NCBI GenBank assembly: GCA_024579835.1
Contig: CP102060.1
Location: 558,001 to 622,000, forward strand
Source: Clostridiaceae bacterium HFYG-1003
Lineage (GTDB): Bacteria; Bacillota; Clostridia; Clostridiales; Clostridiaceae
Direction of reading: 5' to 3'
DNA length: 64,000 nt
This document shows, piece after piece, positions 43,239 to 55,851 of the stretch; the first letter of the stretch is position 1; each line of letters opens with the position of its first letter. The notes below the pieces were generated by a model. That model ran no database searches, was not told where the DNA came from, and worked only from the letters and a program-made list of their open reading frames with translations. Made by a program: the position numbers and the translations under genes.

Positions 43239-44755
43239 GAATTAAACCAGAAGAAATAACTTCCGTCATCCGCAAAGAAATCGAGCGGTTTGACAAGAAA
43301 GTCCAGACGGTAGACTCCGGCACCGTCGTCCAGATCGGCGACGGTGTCGCCCGTATTTACGGGCTGGATGACTGCATGGAAGGCGAATTGCTGGAAATGC
43401 CGGGCGGCATCAAAGCCATGGCGCTGAACCTGGAATATGACAATGTCGGAGCCGTTGTGCTCGGTCCTTCAGATTCCATCAAGGAAGGCGATTTTGTTCG
43501 TAAAACCGGACGTGTGGTGGAGGTTCCCGTCGGAGAAGAAATGATCGGCCGGGTTGTCAACTCCTTAGGTGAAGCCATCGACGGCAAGGGGCACATTGAG
43601 CCCAAGCTGTTCCGGCCGGTGGAAATCCAGGCGCCGGGCATCATTGAGCGAAAATCGGTCACTGTTCCGCTGGAAACCGGTATCAAGGCCATCGATTCCA
43701 TGGTACCCATCGGCAGGGGTCAGCGGGAGCTGATCATCGGCGACCGGCAGACCGGCAAGACCCAGATCGCGCTGGATACGATTCTGAATCAAAAGAACAA
43801 GAACGTTCTGTGCATCTATGTGGCCATCGGCCAAAAGCAGAGCAACGTGGCGAATATCTACAATATTCTGACCAAGGCCGGGGCCATGGACTATACCACG
43901 ATCGTGGCAGCCACGGCGGCAGAAAGCGCTCCGCTGCAGTACCTGTCGGCCTATACCGGCTGTACCATCGGGGAGTACTTCATGAACAAGGGACGGGATG
44001 TCCTGATCGTGTATGATGATCTGTCCAAGCATGCGGTGGCATACCGGGCCATGTCGCTTCTGCTCCGGCGTCCGCCGGGACGGGAAGCTTACCCGGGAGA
44101 TGTCTTCTACATCCACTCCCGCCTGCTGGAACGGGCAGCCCGTCTGTCCGATGATCTGGGAGGCGGTTCCATGACGGCTCTGCCCATCGTTGAAACCCTG
44201 GCCGGCGACATTACCGCCTATATCCCGACCAATGTCATTTCCATTACCGACGGCCAGATCTTTCTGGAATCGGATCTGTTCTACAACGGCATCCGTCCGG
44301 CCATCAACCCGGGTATTTCGGTATCCCGCGTCGGCGGCAATGCCCAGACCAAGGCGATGAAGCGGGTAGCGGGCAAACTGAGACTGGATCTGGCACAGTA
44401 CCGGGAACTGGAATCCTTTGCCCAGTTCGGCACAGACCTGGATGAATCCTCGCGCAGTCTGCTGGACAAGGGGCAGCGCATTGTGGAAGTCCTGAAACAG
44501 CAGCAGTTTGAACCGATGCGCTACGAAAAGCAGATCATGATCCTGTATGCCGTCATGAACAACAAGCTGAATCAGGTGGCCGTGCGCGAGGTTCGCACCT
44601 TCGAGCGCGAATTCCTTGATTTTATGGACACCTACCATGCCAGCATCGGCAAAGCCATTATCAGCACGGGGGAACTATCCCCGGCTCTGCAGCGCGAACT
44701 GGATGAAGCCATTGAGGAGTTCACCCGGGAATACTACAGCGGAGAGCAGGTGTAG
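43235..44755 (+). CDS. atpA: F1Fo ATP synthase subunit alpha
   Basis: A 506-residue subunit with [15 protein letters not shown] (P-loop), the arginine-finger region [15 protein letters not shown] and the N-terminal barrel. Non-catalytic nucleotide-binding subunit of F1. Complete, with an ATGA overlap with atpH. Confidence 0.98.
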   Translation: MRIKPEEITSVIRKEIERFDKKVQTVDSGTVVQIGDGVARIYGLDDCMEGELLEMPGGIKAMALNLEYDNVGAVVLGPSDSIKEGDFVRKTGRVVEVPVGEEMIGRVVNSLGEAIDGKGHIEPKLFRPVEIQAPGIIERKSVTVPLETGIKAIDSMVPIGRGQRELIIGDRQTGKTQIALDTILNQKNKNVLCIYVAIGQKQSNVANIYNILTKAGAMDYTTIVAATAAESAPLQYLSAYTGCTIGEYFMNKGRDVLIVYDDLSKHAVAYRAMSLLLRRPPGREAYPGDVFYIHSRLLERAARLSDDLGGGSMTALPIVETLAGDITAYIPTNVISITDGQIFLESDLFYNGIRPAINPGISVSRVGGNAQTKAMKRVAGKLRLDLAQYRELESFAQFGTDLDESSRSLLDKGQRIVEVLKQQQFEPMRYEKQIMILYAVMNNKLNQVAVREVRTFEREFLDFMDTYHASIGKAIISTGELSPALQRELDEAIEEFTREYYSGEQV

Positions 44756-44758
44756 ACC

Positions 44759-47422
<2,664 letters not shown>

Positions 47423-47496
47423 CTTCCGGGAGGAAGGCAGCCGGGCGTTGAGCAGGGACTGCCTCAAGGGACCATGAATGATAAAAATCAAAAAGC

Positions 47497-47522
47497 AAAA
47501 AGGACCGTCTGGTCCTTTTTTG
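47497..47522. terminator. intrinsic terminator of atp operon (bidirectional)
   Basis: AAAAAGGACC-GTCT-GGTCCTTTTT (about 47497-47520) with T runs on both strands; also suits the convergent aldolase gene. Confidence 0.88.
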
Positions 47523-47600
47523 TTTCGGGATTTTTTCGTTAAATTATTATTTGCGGATTTTTCGTTTGATTTTATTGCTTTGGGTCAGCCGGGAGGCTCG

Positions 47601-48377
47601 TTATTTCTGCCTGGCGGTTCGGACCAGGCCACAATAGCCCTGATGCAGGACGGCAGTATCCATTCCCAGGGTAATTCCCCGAATGCCCAGATCGGTCATG
47701 GCCTTGACGTTTGCGGGATCACCGGTGAACACCATCAGGAGTTTTCCGTTCGCCAGGACAGCCTGGCAGATCCGGCGCAGTGCGGCTTTAAAATCCGGAT
47801 GGTCAAACTGACCGGGAATGCCCATGGAGATGGACAGATCGTAGGGGCCGATAAAGAACCCGTCTATTCCGGCCAGGGCACTGGCGTCTTCGATGACTTC
47901 CAGGAGCTCCCTGGTTTCGCACTGGGGCAGTACCAGAACTTCCTGGTTACAGTGGCTCATGTACTCGTCGAGAGTGCCTTTGGCCCACTCCTGAGCCCCC
48001 CAGCGGGAGACCCGGGTGGGGCAGAAGCTGCGTTCTCCGATGGGCGGGAACTTGGCAAAGTCTACCAGCAGCCTGAGCTCTTCCAGAGTTTTGATGCCCG
48101 GCACAACCAGTCCCTGTGCGCCGGAATCCAGGATGCGCTGAATTTCACGGTGGCTGATCTGCGCGATGCGGACCAGGGGAGTCAGTCGGGCGATCTCCGA
48201 TGCCCGGATTAAATCCAGGATGGTTTCAGCGCCCATGGCACTGTGCTCCGCGTCCAGAATGACATAGTCCAGACCCGTTCCTTCCATGGCCTCCACGCTG
48301 TTCATATGGCCGATTTCCAGGAAGGTGCCATAAGTGGTATGCCCCGCCTCCAGGGCTCGCTTCAATTCATTCTGCAT
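47601..48377 (-). CDS. HpcH/HpaI-type class II aldolase
   Basis: A 258-residue TIM-barrel protein beginning MQNELKRALEAGHTTYGTFLEIGH, with DYVILDAEHSAMG, RIAQISHREIQRILDSGAQGLVVPGI and GIDGFFIGPYDLSISMG, the motif set of HpaI/YfaU aldolases that use a divalent metal (Glu, Asp) and pyruvate-type substrates. The substrate cannot be read from sequence. GAGG precedes the start at 48377. The extended -10 TGG-TAGAAT on the minus strand (complement 48411-48419) is its probable promoter; an ISLre2 copy begins 83 bp upstream of the start codon. Confidence 0.85.
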   Translation of the reverse strand: MQNELKRALEAGHTTYGTFLEIGHMNSVEAMEGTGLDYVILDAEHSAMGAETILDLIRASEIARLTPLVRIAQISHREIQRILDSGAQGLVVPGIKTLEELRLLVDFAKFPPIGERSFCPTRVSRWGAQEWAKGTLDEYMSHCNQEVLVLPQCETRELLEVIEDASALAGIDGFFIGPYDLSISMGIPGQFDHPDFKAALRRICQAVLANGKLLMVFTGDPANVKAMTDLGIRGITLGMDTAVLHQGYCGLVRTARQK

Positions 48378-48459
48378 GTTGTTACCTCGCTTGCCGATTG
48401 TTTGCTCTGGCTTCATTCTACCACAGGAGCTTACTGCTGGCGTGCTGCTGGGACCCGGT

Positions 48460-50005
48460 GATAGCGTCAACTTACTTTCGGTTCAAAAACTGAATAAGCC
48501 TGCCGTGCGGATTCCAAGTAGCCCGGGTTTTATGATTTATACCACCCAAAATGAGGCGTTGCATAGCTGATTGAGCCTTGTTTTACTGGGTAGACCCGGC
48601 TCTTCTTCACGATCCGTTTTTCTAGCCTCACAAGTCGGGCTTCCTTCTTCTTTTCTTTCTCTTTGGCAGCGAAGTAGCCCATGAGATCCCCGCCATTGAG
48701 CACGAAAACTCGCATGCGCGCTATATTCTCAGCACCTACTGTGCTCCACCCCATCGGGCGTGAAGATAACCGTGAGGAAAGCACATGACTGACATGCCCT
48801 TCCGCACTGCAGCCCTGATAGCCCGACTTGGCCGCGTTCTGGATCGATTCCCAGTTGGACACAAGATAGGTTTGCATCTCGCCTAACTTCTTTTCCTGGG
48901 TCTTTTTAAGCGGCAATCCCGCCGCTGATTCGAAGAATGTGTTGATGTCCTCAAGGGAGTCCATGCTGATGGCGTCTTTGAGGTACCAGTAATATTCATC
49001 CTTTGTCCCTTTGTAGGAATCAATCGGCGTTGCCGCCTGGCGCAGGGCCTTTTCCAGGTGGAACTTATCCAGATAGAGCTTGCATCGAGGCAGAATCTGG
49101 GCACCCATCTTGATCCAGGTCGCCCCATCCCCTGATAAGGAGATTTCCTCGATCTTATCTACCTCATAAGCCGAGTTCAGGTAATCGAACACTTCGTACC
49201 ACAGTTCATCCGAGTTGCCCTTGTAGAAGCCTGCAAATCGACGTACACCCATTAAGGCCTTGCGTCTCTTCCCGACACTCTGCTGCCCCTCATGGACGTA
49301 GATCAGCCGCATCTGCTGATTGGAACCGTCCTGCATAGCTACATGATCCTCATCGGCCTCAATATAGATCCGAGATACCACTTTTTTCTGAGGCAGGGGT
49401 CCCTCAGAAGACTCAATGTTCCCCAGTCGATGGACCAGATTCATTACCGTAGTGCGGCTGGTAATTCCGCTGCTTGCATAGCGCTCCACCGTCCCCTGGT
49501 AAGAAATATCTTTAGCACTGGAGAGAAGACACGAGGCTAGTTCCCGGCTGATTCTCTGATGGGGCTCAAGGCCCAGAAGACGATCCACCAGACACACATG
49601 GTGATTAGTCTTTTTATCCCGAAAGTACGTCCGGTCAAAGACCACAGGTCCGGCTGTAGTAGCGATGGTTTTTGTTTGATTACGCCGTTCGATGGAGTAA
49701 TCCTTTTTCCGTAACTGTGAGTTCCTCAGGCGCTCATCGAGTACCTGAACATAATCCTGGATCTGCTCACGGGCAATCCGATCCGTCAGCTCGTGAGTCT
49801 CCTGGACCACCTGATCCATGGTGAGGGTACCGCTTGCCATTCTTGAATCAAAACCTTGTCTGAGAGAGGTGAACATTGAGTTGAAATCTGTTAAGATAGG
49901 CATGAGAATAAGTCCTTTCGTGTAGTTTGTTTGTTGTTGTTACTAACATTCTAGCACTTGGGCTTATTCTCTTTCATTTTCGACCTACAGTAACTTTACA
50001 CTAAC
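48460..50005 (-). mobile_element. ISLre2-family insertion sequence, copy 2 (1546 bp)
   Basis: Perfect 9-bp target duplication GGACCCGGT (48451-48459 and 50006-50014). Same length and orientation as copy 1; the outermost base at the right end differs (C instead of G). Contains an intact transposase gene. Confidence 0.93.
48530..49903 (-). CDS. ISLre2 family transposase (UPF0236), copy 2
   Basis: A 457-residue intact transposase nearly identical to copy 1, with six amino-acid differences and a modest number of silent ones, so the two insertions are not a fresh duplicate. The acidic blocks noted for copy 1 are all present (LSGDGATWIKMG here). Same ribosome-site arrangement. Confidence 0.93.
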   Translation of the reverse strand: MPILTDFNSMFTSLRQGFDSRMASGTLTMDQVVQETHELTDRIAREQIQDYVQVLDERLRNSQLRKKDYSIERRNQTKTIATTAGPVVFDRTYFRDKKTNHHVCLVDRLLGLEPHQRISRELASCLLSSAKDISYQGTVERYASSGITSRTTVMNLVHRLGNIESSEGPLPQKKVVSRIYIEADEDHVAMQDGSNQQMRLIYVHEGQQSVGKRRKALMGVRRFAGFYKGNSDELWYEVFDYLNSAYEVDKIEEISLSGDGATWIKMGAQILPRCKLYLDKFHLEKALRQAATPIDSYKGTKDEYYWYLKDAISMDSLEDINTFFESAAGLPLKKTQEKKLGEMQTYLVSNWESIQNAAKSGYQGCSAEGHVSHVLSSRLSSRPMGWSTVGAENIARMRVFVLNGGDLMGYFAAKEKEKKKEARLVRLEKRIVKKSRVYPVKQGSISYATPHFGWYKS

Positions 50006-50145
50006 GGACCCGGTTTCTGTTTACCCGGCTGCTGTTGGCCTGGCTGGAATTTCTGCCGGATTGCTGCCGGACTTCCCGCTCATTGAAAGAGGAATCTCAG
50101 GAGATTTCAATTCCCACTCTCAGTAATATTTGTCTGGAGTATCAG

Positions 50146-50183
50146 AAGGGGAGATCCCTGACTGCTGCCAGGGACCTCCCCTT
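50146..50183 (-). terminator. hairpin after M20 amidohydrolase gene
   Basis: AAGGGGAG-A-TCCCTG pairs with CCAGGGA-C-CTCCCCTT with a 7-nt loop. No strong T run. Confidence 0.5.
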
Positions 50184-50198
50184 GGTTGAAGGTAAGAA

Positions 50199-51368
50199 TT
50201 AGTTCTGGTTCAGGAAGTCCACTGCGTACTGGGCATACAGGGCAGCGCCGTTGGCCAGAACGTCTTCATCAATGTTGAAGCATTCATGGTGATGGGCGAT
50301 GTTGGTCCCCTTGTCCGGATTGGCGCAGCCGATGAAGGCGAAACAGCCCGGCTTGTTCTGAATGTAGTAGGCGAAGTCTTCGCCGCCGGTGGTTGCCGGT
50401 TCCAGTACAATCTGCTGCGGCTCGAAGATCTTGAGCGCGGCGGCCCGGGCAAGATCAGAGGAGGCCGGGTCATTGATCAGCGGCGGGGTGACGAACTTGT
50501 AATCCAGGGTGGCTTCGCCGCGGTACATGGAAGCGGTATTTTCGATGATTCGTTTCATATCGCCTTCGATGGAGCCAGCAATAGCTTTGGAGAAGTAGCG
50601 GTTGGTTCCGGAGAGCTTGGCATCGCCGGCAATGATGTTAAAGCGCTTGCCAGCTTCAATGGTTCCGACTGTGATGACCAGGGATTCCAACGGACTGGTT
50701 TCCCGGCTGACCAGAGGCTGCAGGTTCATGACGATGGCCGAGGCGATGAGGGCGGCATCCACCCCCTGCTGCGGCATGGAGCCATGGCCTGACTTGCCCT
50801 TGACGGTGACCTCCCACCAGTCGGCAGCTGCCATGCGGCCGCCGGCTTCGACAGAGACCTGACCGGACGGCATGACCGACCAGATATGAGCCCCGAAGAA
50901 GTTATCCACTTCCTGATACCAGTCGCCGGCGGCCATGAGCTGGGAAGCTCCCCGGCCGACTTCCTCGGCGGGCTGGAAAATCAGCTTGACGCTGCCGTTG
51001 AACTGGCCCTTCAGTTCGGACAGGATTGACGCAGCGCCCAGCAGCATGGCCGCATGCGCATCATGCCCGCAGGCATGCATTTTTCCTTCGACCTGGGAAC
51101 GGTAGGGCACCTCATTCTTTTCCGTGACGTTCAGGGCGTCGATGTCGGCGCGCAGACCAACACAGGGACCCGGAGCAGCGCCCTGAATGGTTCCGATCAA
51201 GCCGGTGGCCGTGGGGCGGATGTAGGGGATGCCCAGGCGATCCAGCTCTTTGGCGATGTACTCTGTGGTTTCAAATTCCTGTTCGGAAAGTTCGGGGTTC
51301 ATGTGGAAGTGGCGTCGGGAATCGACAATGTATTGTTCATATTTTTTGGCTAATTCTTTGATATTCAT
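50199..51368 (-). CDS. M20-family amidohydrolase (N-acyl amino acid / peptide type)
   Basis: A 389-residue zinc enzyme with RRHFHMNPELSEQEFETTEYI, ACGHDAHAAMLLGAA, FQPAEEVGRGA and HHECFNIDEDVL, the complete metal-ligand set of the M20D group (hippurate, IAA-amino acid or N-acetyl amino acid hydrolases). ATG at 51368 has AAAGGAG 5 nt ahead. It is followed upstream by a membrane permease gene, a pairing known for peptidases that use an imported substrate; the substrate is unknown. Confidence 0.9.
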   Translation of the reverse strand: MNIKELAKKYEQYIVDSRRHFHMNPELSEQEFETTEYIAKELDRLGIPYIRPTATGLIGTIQGAAPGPCVGLRADIDALNVTEKNEVPYRSQVEGKMHACGHDAHAAMLLGAASILSELKGQFNGSVKLIFQPAEEVGRGASQLMAAGDWYQEVDNFFGAHIWSVMPSGQVSVEAGGRMAAADWWEVTVKGKSGHGSMPQQGVDAALIASAIVMNLQPLVSRETSPLESLVITVGTIEAGKRFNIIAGDAKLSGTNRYFSKAIAGSIEGDMKRIIENTASMYRGEATLDYKFVTPPLINDPASSDLARAAALKIFEPQQIVLEPATTGGEDFAYYIQNKPGCFAFIGCANPDKGTNIAHHHECFNIDEDVLANGAALYAQYAVDFLNQN

Positions 51369-51513
51369 GTTGTCTCCTTTCATTGAGAGGGATCAGGAAG
51401 GATTTGCGCAGCGGGATGGCTCACCCAGGGAAATGGTCTGCGCAGCGGGATGGCTCAGGCAGTAAAAATGGTTTTTGGCAGCGGAATGGAAACGCCGGAT
51501 GGGCGAAGATCCA

Positions 51514-52734
51514 TCAGCGGACCATCGGACTGAGCAGGCCGGCCAGAACGACTGACGCGATGGAAACGGTGATGAAGCCGGCAACCAGCATTCTGGGAAG
51601 GATCTGGTCCAAAACCAGCTTCTGCTCTTGCGGATCCTCACTCGCAGTATTGGATACTTCATGGGAGATGATATAGGTTCCGGGGAATCCGAACAGGGCG
51701 GAGGCTCCGATGGCAATGGCGATATACGGGGAAACCTTCAGCAGTTTGGCGGCCAGGAAGGAGAAGATCACGATGCCGATGGCACCGATCGCCAGGGCTT
51801 TTACGATAACGGGCAGCAAGTTGATGACAATTTCCGGGGTGGCCTTGGACAGATTGTTGAAAATGACGGCCATCAAGGCAGCCATGGCCAGCCCGAAGGA
51901 ATTGGCCTTGGAGAGGACGCCGCGCTCCAGGAATCCGGTTTCAGCAGCCAGTACACCAAACAGCAGGGCCAGAATGTTTTTATCCAGAACATTGAAGCCG
52001 GCTGCTTTCTGGGCAGCGTAAGAGATCACAGTGGCCAGGAGGGCAATGATTGCGGTCTTTGCCAGCAGGATGTTATCGGATTTGAACTTGGCCAGGAAGG
52101 CGGGCTTTTCAGCTGCGGGAGTGGGAGCAGCAACAGCTTCGGGGCTGCTCAGAGCGCCCTTTCTTTTCAGAATGGCGGCAGCCTCTTTTCTCAGACAGAA
52201 GGAAGCCACCGGATAGCCGATGAAACCCTGAACCACAACTAATAAAGTTGCCAGAACCACATAGGAATCATTGCCGATTTTAGCGGCAGCCTCAGCCATC
52301 TGAATTCCGGCAATTACTCCGCCGGCAATGGGCGGCGCTGCGATCAGGGCGGCGTTTCGATCCATCACCAGGCTGCCCACGGTCAGAAGCAGCACGACAA
52401 TTCCAACGATGGCGGCCAGCGCAATGAGGACGGTGCGCCACTGCTGCACCAGCTGCTGAAAATTCAGCATGGTGCCCATATGGGTCAGGAGCATGGTGAT
52501 CAAAAGAGCGCCGATGGCAAAGAGCTGGGAACTGGCAAACAGATCCACGGGTACTCCGGACCAGAATCCGATGAGGAACAGGACGGAACAGGTAAACATC
52601 ATGGAAACGATACTTTTGGTTTTCACCGAAATGATATCACCGATGGTGTACACAATCAGAACAAAACTGAGTGCGATGATTGGCTTGAGTACAGGATCGG
52701 CGAAGAGGGAAGAGACGATGGATGAGAAAAACAT
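51514..52734 (-). CDS. uncharacterised 10-12 helix permease
   Basis: A 406-residue integral membrane protein with about 10-12 helices in two similar halves separated by a cytosolic Ala/Pro-rich loop (around residues 190-215). Gly-rich segments AAPPIAGGVIAGIQMAE and ALFGFPGTYIISHEV sit at equivalent places in the halves, as in inverted-repeat ion-coupled carriers such as GltS or citrate symporters. I cannot name the family. AGGAGGT precedes the start by 6 nt. It lies just upstream of the M20 amidohydrolase gene and likely shares its transcript, so its cargo may be that enzyme's substrate or product. Confidence 0.6.
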   Translation of the reverse strand: MFFSSIVSSLFADPVLKPIIALSFVLIVYTIGDIISVKTKSIVSMMFTCSVLFLIGFWSGVPVDLFASSQLFAIGALLITMLLTHMGTMLNFQQLVQQWRTVLIALAAIVGIVVLLLTVGSLVMDRNAALIAAPPIAGGVIAGIQMAEAAAKIGNDSYVVLATLLVVVQGFIGYPVASFCLRKEAAAILKRKGALSSPEAVAAPTPAAEKPAFLAKFKSDNILLAKTAIIALLATVISYAAQKAAGFNVLDKNILALLFGVLAAETGFLERGVLSKANSFGLAMAALMAVIFNNLSKATPEIVINLLPVIVKALAIGAIGIVIFSFLAAKLLKVSPYIAIAIGASALFGFPGTYIISHEVSNTASEDPQEQKLVLDQILPRMLVAGFITVSIASVVLAGLLSPMVR

Positions 52735-53071
52735 AACGATACCTCCTGAAGAAAGATTGTATAAATATGTCTATCATATGGATAAAAAGTGAATGAGTCA
52801 ACTGATGGATTATCAATGATTTGCCTGCAATGATATGAAAAACGAACTGATCGTCAAAATAATCGATTAAGTAAACGAACGTCAGTATCTGAATATGAAT
52901 AAATATGTTTTTCATGCTGGAAATCACTATTTTTAGCCGGCTTACCCGCAGGTATGTGATACAATGAGGTCACCAGATCGCTCCCTGAAGCGAAGTAATG
53001 GGATTGGCTGGGTTGAAATCGGGTTTTTTGCAGATTTTTTCCGGGTTTTGAAAATTAACGTAAAAAAAGGC
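52735..53071. other. 340-bp intergenic region before the tRNA cluster
   Basis: No gene. AT-rich, with several T/A runs; TACAAT near 52752 on the minus strand is a weak promoter candidate for the permease gene. TACAAT at about 52971 (plus) could start a short transcript but no RNA gene is recognisable. Confidence 0.4.
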
Positions 53072-53101
53072 TTGTAAGATCGACCGGTTACCGTATATAA
53101 T
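53072..53101 (+). promoter_or_regulatory. promoter of the tRNA cluster
   Basis: TTGTAA (53072-53077), 18-bp spacer, TATAAT (53096-53101), 21 bp before tRNA-Tyr. Confidence 0.75.
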
Positions 53102-53122
53102 AGTCTTTGTCAGTTTACTTAT

Positions 53123-53207
53123 GGAGGAGTTCCCGAGTGGCCAAAGGGGGCAGACTGTAAATCTGTTGTCACAGACTTCAGTGGTTCAAATCCACTCTCC
53201 TCCACCA
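53123..53207 (+). tRNA. tRNA-Tyr (GTA), copy 1
   Basis: An 85-nt type II tRNA with a 7-bp acceptor stem (GGAGGAG/CTCCTCC), anticodon GTA in loop CTGTAAA, a long variable arm and an encoded CCA end. Confidence 0.97.
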
Positions 53208-53241
53208 TGAAACTGACACTAACCGGCTAAGCCGGTTCTAT

Positions 53242-53313
53242 GCTGGTGTGGCTCAAAGGCAGAGCAGCTGATTTGTAATCAGCAGGTTGTCAGTTCGATT
53301 CTGACCACCAGCT
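53242..53313 (+). tRNA. tRNA-Thr (TGT)
   Basis: A 72-nt tRNA with acceptor stem GCTGGTG/CACCAGC, anticodon TGT in loop TTTGTAA and TTCGATT T loop. CCA is not encoded, unlike the flanking tRNA-Tyr genes. Confidence 0.95.
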
Positions 53314-53315
53314 CC

Positions 53316-53400
53316 GGAGGAGTTCCCGAGTGGCCAAAGGGGGCAGACTGTAAATCTGTTGTCACAGACTTCAGTGGTTCAAATCCACTCTCCTCCACCA
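53316..53400 (+). tRNA. tRNA-Tyr (GTA), copy 2
   Basis: Identical over 85 nt to the copy at 53123-53207; begins only two bases after tRNA-Thr and ends with an encoded CCA. Confidence 0.97.
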
Positions 53401-53420
53401 ATCCGATAATTAAATATTGA

Positions 53421-53520
53421 CTCTTATCCAGAGAGGTGGAGGGAATAAGGCCCTGTGAAACCCGGCAACCGGCAGTATGTACGGTGCCAATTCCTGCGCT
53501 ATGGCGCAAGATGAGAGAAG
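53421..53520 (+). ncRNA. SAM-I (S-box) riboswitch
   Basis: Canonical conserved blocks in order: CTCTTATCCAGAGAGGTGGA, GGGA, AAACCCGGCAACC, GGTGCCAATTCCTGC and GATGAGAG. The P1 stem (CTCTTATC with GATGAGAG) closes the aptamer. It controls metK by SAM-dependent termination. No promoter fits in the 20 bp that separate it from the preceding tRNA. Confidence 0.97.
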
Positions 53521-53530
53521 TATTCCACTG

Positions 53531-53567
53531 AATTACCTCTTGTTTTGTTGCAAGAGGTAATTTTTTT
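53531..53567 (+). terminator. terminator of the SAM riboswitch
   Basis: AATTACCTCTTG / CAAGAGGTAATT with an 8-nt loop and seven Ts; the expression platform of the S-box. Confidence 0.93.
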
Positions 53568-53663
53568 ATGCGTTCATCGGCCTGACAACACCGATCCGCG
53601 CCACTGAACCCGACTGTTGTTATTTCAGCAAACTGCAAAAATCAAATGTGATGGAGGAATTAA

Positions 53664-54845
53664 ATGAAGAAACTGTTTACCTCGGAATCCGTGACGGAAG
53701 GACATCCCGATAAAGTCTGCGATCAGATCTCTGATGCGGTGCTCGATGCCATCCTGGCTCAGGATCCCAATGCCCGTGTCGCCTGCGAAACCTGTGCCAC
53801 GACCGGCATGGTCCTGGTCATGGGAGAAATCACGACCAGCTGTTATGTCGATATTCCTAAAATTGTCCGCCAGACGGTGTCGGAGATCGGTTACGTCCGC
53901 GCCAAATATGGTTTTGATGCTGATACCTGTGCCGTTCTGACCTCAATTAACGAGCAGAGCCCGGACATCGCCATGGGTGTCGATGATGCTCTGGAAAAGC
54001 GCGGTGCTTCTCAGAAAAGTCAGGAAGAAAAGTTTGGAGCCGGAGATCAGGGCATGATGTTTGGTTTTGCAACCAACGAAACGGACAGCCTGATGCCGAT
54101 GCCGGTGTATCTGTCCCATAAGCTGGCCATGAAGCTGGCAGATGTCCGCAAGGACGGAACCCTGCCTTACCTGCGGCCTGATGGCAAGACTCAGGTCACC
54201 GTGGAGTACGAAAATGAAAAGCCGGTCCGGGTGGACACCATTGTGATTTCCGCTCAGCACGCACCGGAAATCGGCTGGGAACAGATCACCCGGGACATTA
54301 AGAAATATGTCATTGAGCCGGTGGTTGACGCTCATCTGATGGACGAGAACACCCGATTCCTGATCAATCCGACCGGACGCTTCGTTCTTGGCGGACCGGG
54401 AGCTGATTCCGGACTGACGGGACGTAAGATCATCGTCGACACCTACGGCGGATACGGCCGTCACGGCGGCGGCGCTTTCTCCGGCAAGGATCCAACCAAG
54501 GTTGATCGTTCCGGTGCCTATGCCGCCCGCTGGGTTGCCAAGAACCTGGTTGCCGCCGGCGTGGCTGACAAGCTGGAAATTGAGCTGGCCTATGCCATCG
54601 GCGTTGCTGAACCGGTCTCCATCGAGGTGGATACCTTCGGAACCGGAAAGCTCTCGGAAGAACGCATCATTGAGATCATCCGCCAGGTGTTCGACCTGCG
54701 GCCCGGTGCCATCATCCAGAATCTGGATCTGAGACGCCCATTGTACCGCCAGATCGCTGCCTACGGTCATTTTGGCCGGCCGGAGCTGGATCTGCCATGG
54801 GAAGAACTGAATAAAGTTGACCAGATCAAAAAGCTGATGGCTTAG
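53664..54845 (+). CDS. metK: S-adenosylmethionine synthetase
   Basis: A 393-residue enzyme of normal length: [19 protein letters not shown] (ATP loop), [10 protein letters not shown] (flexible gate), and [41 protein letters not shown] (split here only by description). Makes SAM from methionine and ATP. ATGGAGGAATTAAATG supplies GGAGG 7 nt ahead of the start. Controlled by the upstream SAM riboswitch, a negative feedback loop, and closed by a GC-rich terminator. Confidence 0.98.
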   Translation: MKKLFTSESVTEGHPDKVCDQISDAVLDAILAQDPNARVACETCATTGMVLVMGEITTSCYVDIPKIVRQTVSEIGYVRAKYGFDADTCAVLTSINEQSPDIAMGVDDALEKRGASQKSQEEKFGAGDQGMMFGFATNETDSLMPMPVYLSHKLAMKLADVRKDGTLPYLRPDGKTQVTVEYENEKPVRVDTIVISAQHAPEIGWEQITRDIKKYVIEPVVDAHLMDENTRFLINPTGRFVLGGPGADSGLTGRKIIVDTYGGYGRHGGGAFSGKDPTKVDRSGAYAARWVAKNLVAAGVADKLEIELAYAIGVAEPVSIEVDTFGTGKLSEERIIEIIRQVFDLRPGAIIQNLDLRRPLYRQIAAYGHFGRPELDLPWEELNKVDQIKKLMA

Positions 54846-54867
54846 CAGACTGGGAGAATCAGTCGAT

Positions 54868-54896
54868 GCCGGCCCCTGGGGCCGGCTCGTCTTTTT
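54868..54896 (+). terminator. intrinsic terminator of metK
   Basis: GCCGGCCC-CTG-GGGCCGGC followed by TCGTCTTTTT. Confidence 0.85.
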
Positions 54897-54913
54897 CAGA
54901 GAAAGGAGAAAGG

Positions 54914-55813
54914 ATGACCAGGCGATTTAAAACAATACTATGGGGGACTGCCGGTCTGCTGTCCCTGGTAATGATCCAGGCCGGCCAGTCCAGAACAATC
55001 AAGATGAAAGCAACCCAGCTGTTCTATCCGGACCTGCCGAAGGAACTCGACCACTATCGGATGGTGCACATATCCGATCTTCACGGGGCTCGCTTCGGCC
55101 GGGAGAACCAGTCGCTGGTGCGGCGGATCATGGCGCTGGAGCCGGATGTGGTCTGCATGACCGGGGACATGGTCCACGGCTCTTCTGACGACGGGGAAGC
55201 CCTGAGGAACCTGGTTTCCGGCCTGGATCAGAAGCTGGTGAAGCTGATGGTCTCCGGCAACCATGAAAATGGCCGGCGGACTCTTACGGGCATTGAATCG
55301 CTCAATCGTGCCACCCTGTTTGACTCACTGACACAATACAATGTCCGGCTGCTTGACGGCCAGAGCTGGCAGGTGCCGGGACTGCCTCTGATCTTCTCCG
55401 GCCTGCCCGACCGGCAGGAGCATTACCAGGGGCTGGGCTTCAACGAAGCCCGGTTTGATCCCGCGGACCATCTGCCGGCGCCGGTCCCGGACTGTTTCAA
55501 TGTGGCGCTGGTCCATCGGCCGAATTATTTTCGCTCCATTGCCCGCTATGGCTTTGATCTGATGCTGTCCGGCCATACCCATGGCGGAGTGATTCGAATC
55601 GGAAGCAAGGGGCTGCTGGCTCCGGAACGATCCTTCTTCCCGGAGCTGGATCAGGGGCTTTTTGCTCACGGCGCCGCCTGTCTCCATGTAACCTCCGGGC
55701 TGGGTCAGATCTGGCCGATCCCGCGGGTGAATAACCAGCCGGAAATTGCGCTGCTCGTTCTGCGGCGAGGCACACAAGCACATCCCCGCATGAAACGGAT
55801 CGCAGCCAGATAA
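54914..55813 (+). CDS. membrane-anchored metallophosphoesterase (YkuE-like)
   Basis: A 299-residue protein with an N-terminal signal anchor (about residues 5-22) and a calcineurin-like core: HISDLHGARFGRENQ, CMTGDMVHG, MVSGNHENGR, and MLSGHTHGGVIRI. YkuE-type enzymes lie outside the membrane and can act on lipid-linked or envelope phosphates, but the substrate is unknown. GAAAGGAG ends 4 nt before the ATG at 54914. A frame back to 54866 covers the metK terminator and is not used. Confidence 0.85.
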   Translation: MTRRFKTILWGTAGLLSLVMIQAGQSRTIKMKATQLFYPDLPKELDHYRMVHISDLHGARFGRENQSLVRRIMALEPDVVCMTGDMVHGSSDDGEALRNLVSGLDQKLVKLMVSGNHENGRRTLTGIESLNRATLFDSLTQYNVRLLDGQSWQVPGLPLIFSGLPDRQEHYQGLGFNEARFDPADHLPAPVPDCFNVALVHRPNYFRSIARYGFDLMLSGHTHGGVIRIGSKGLLAPERSFFPELDQGLFAHGAACLHVTSGLGQIWPIPRVNNQPEIALLVLRRGTQAHPRMKRIAAR

Positions 55814-55851
55814 ACGCACCGCCGGAGATAGAATGGATAAGTAACGGCAGG

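Noticed and set aside
43565-44638. 357-codon minus-strand frame opposite atpA
   Set aside because: It is antisense to a highly conserved gene, has no ribosome site or family and reflects GC-biased third positions.
53279-53638. 120-codon minus-strand frame over the tRNAs and riboswitch
   Set aside because: It is the reverse of tRNA-Tyr and SAM-riboswitch sequence; the ESGFEPL..HSGTPP ending is a known tRNA-antisense artefact.
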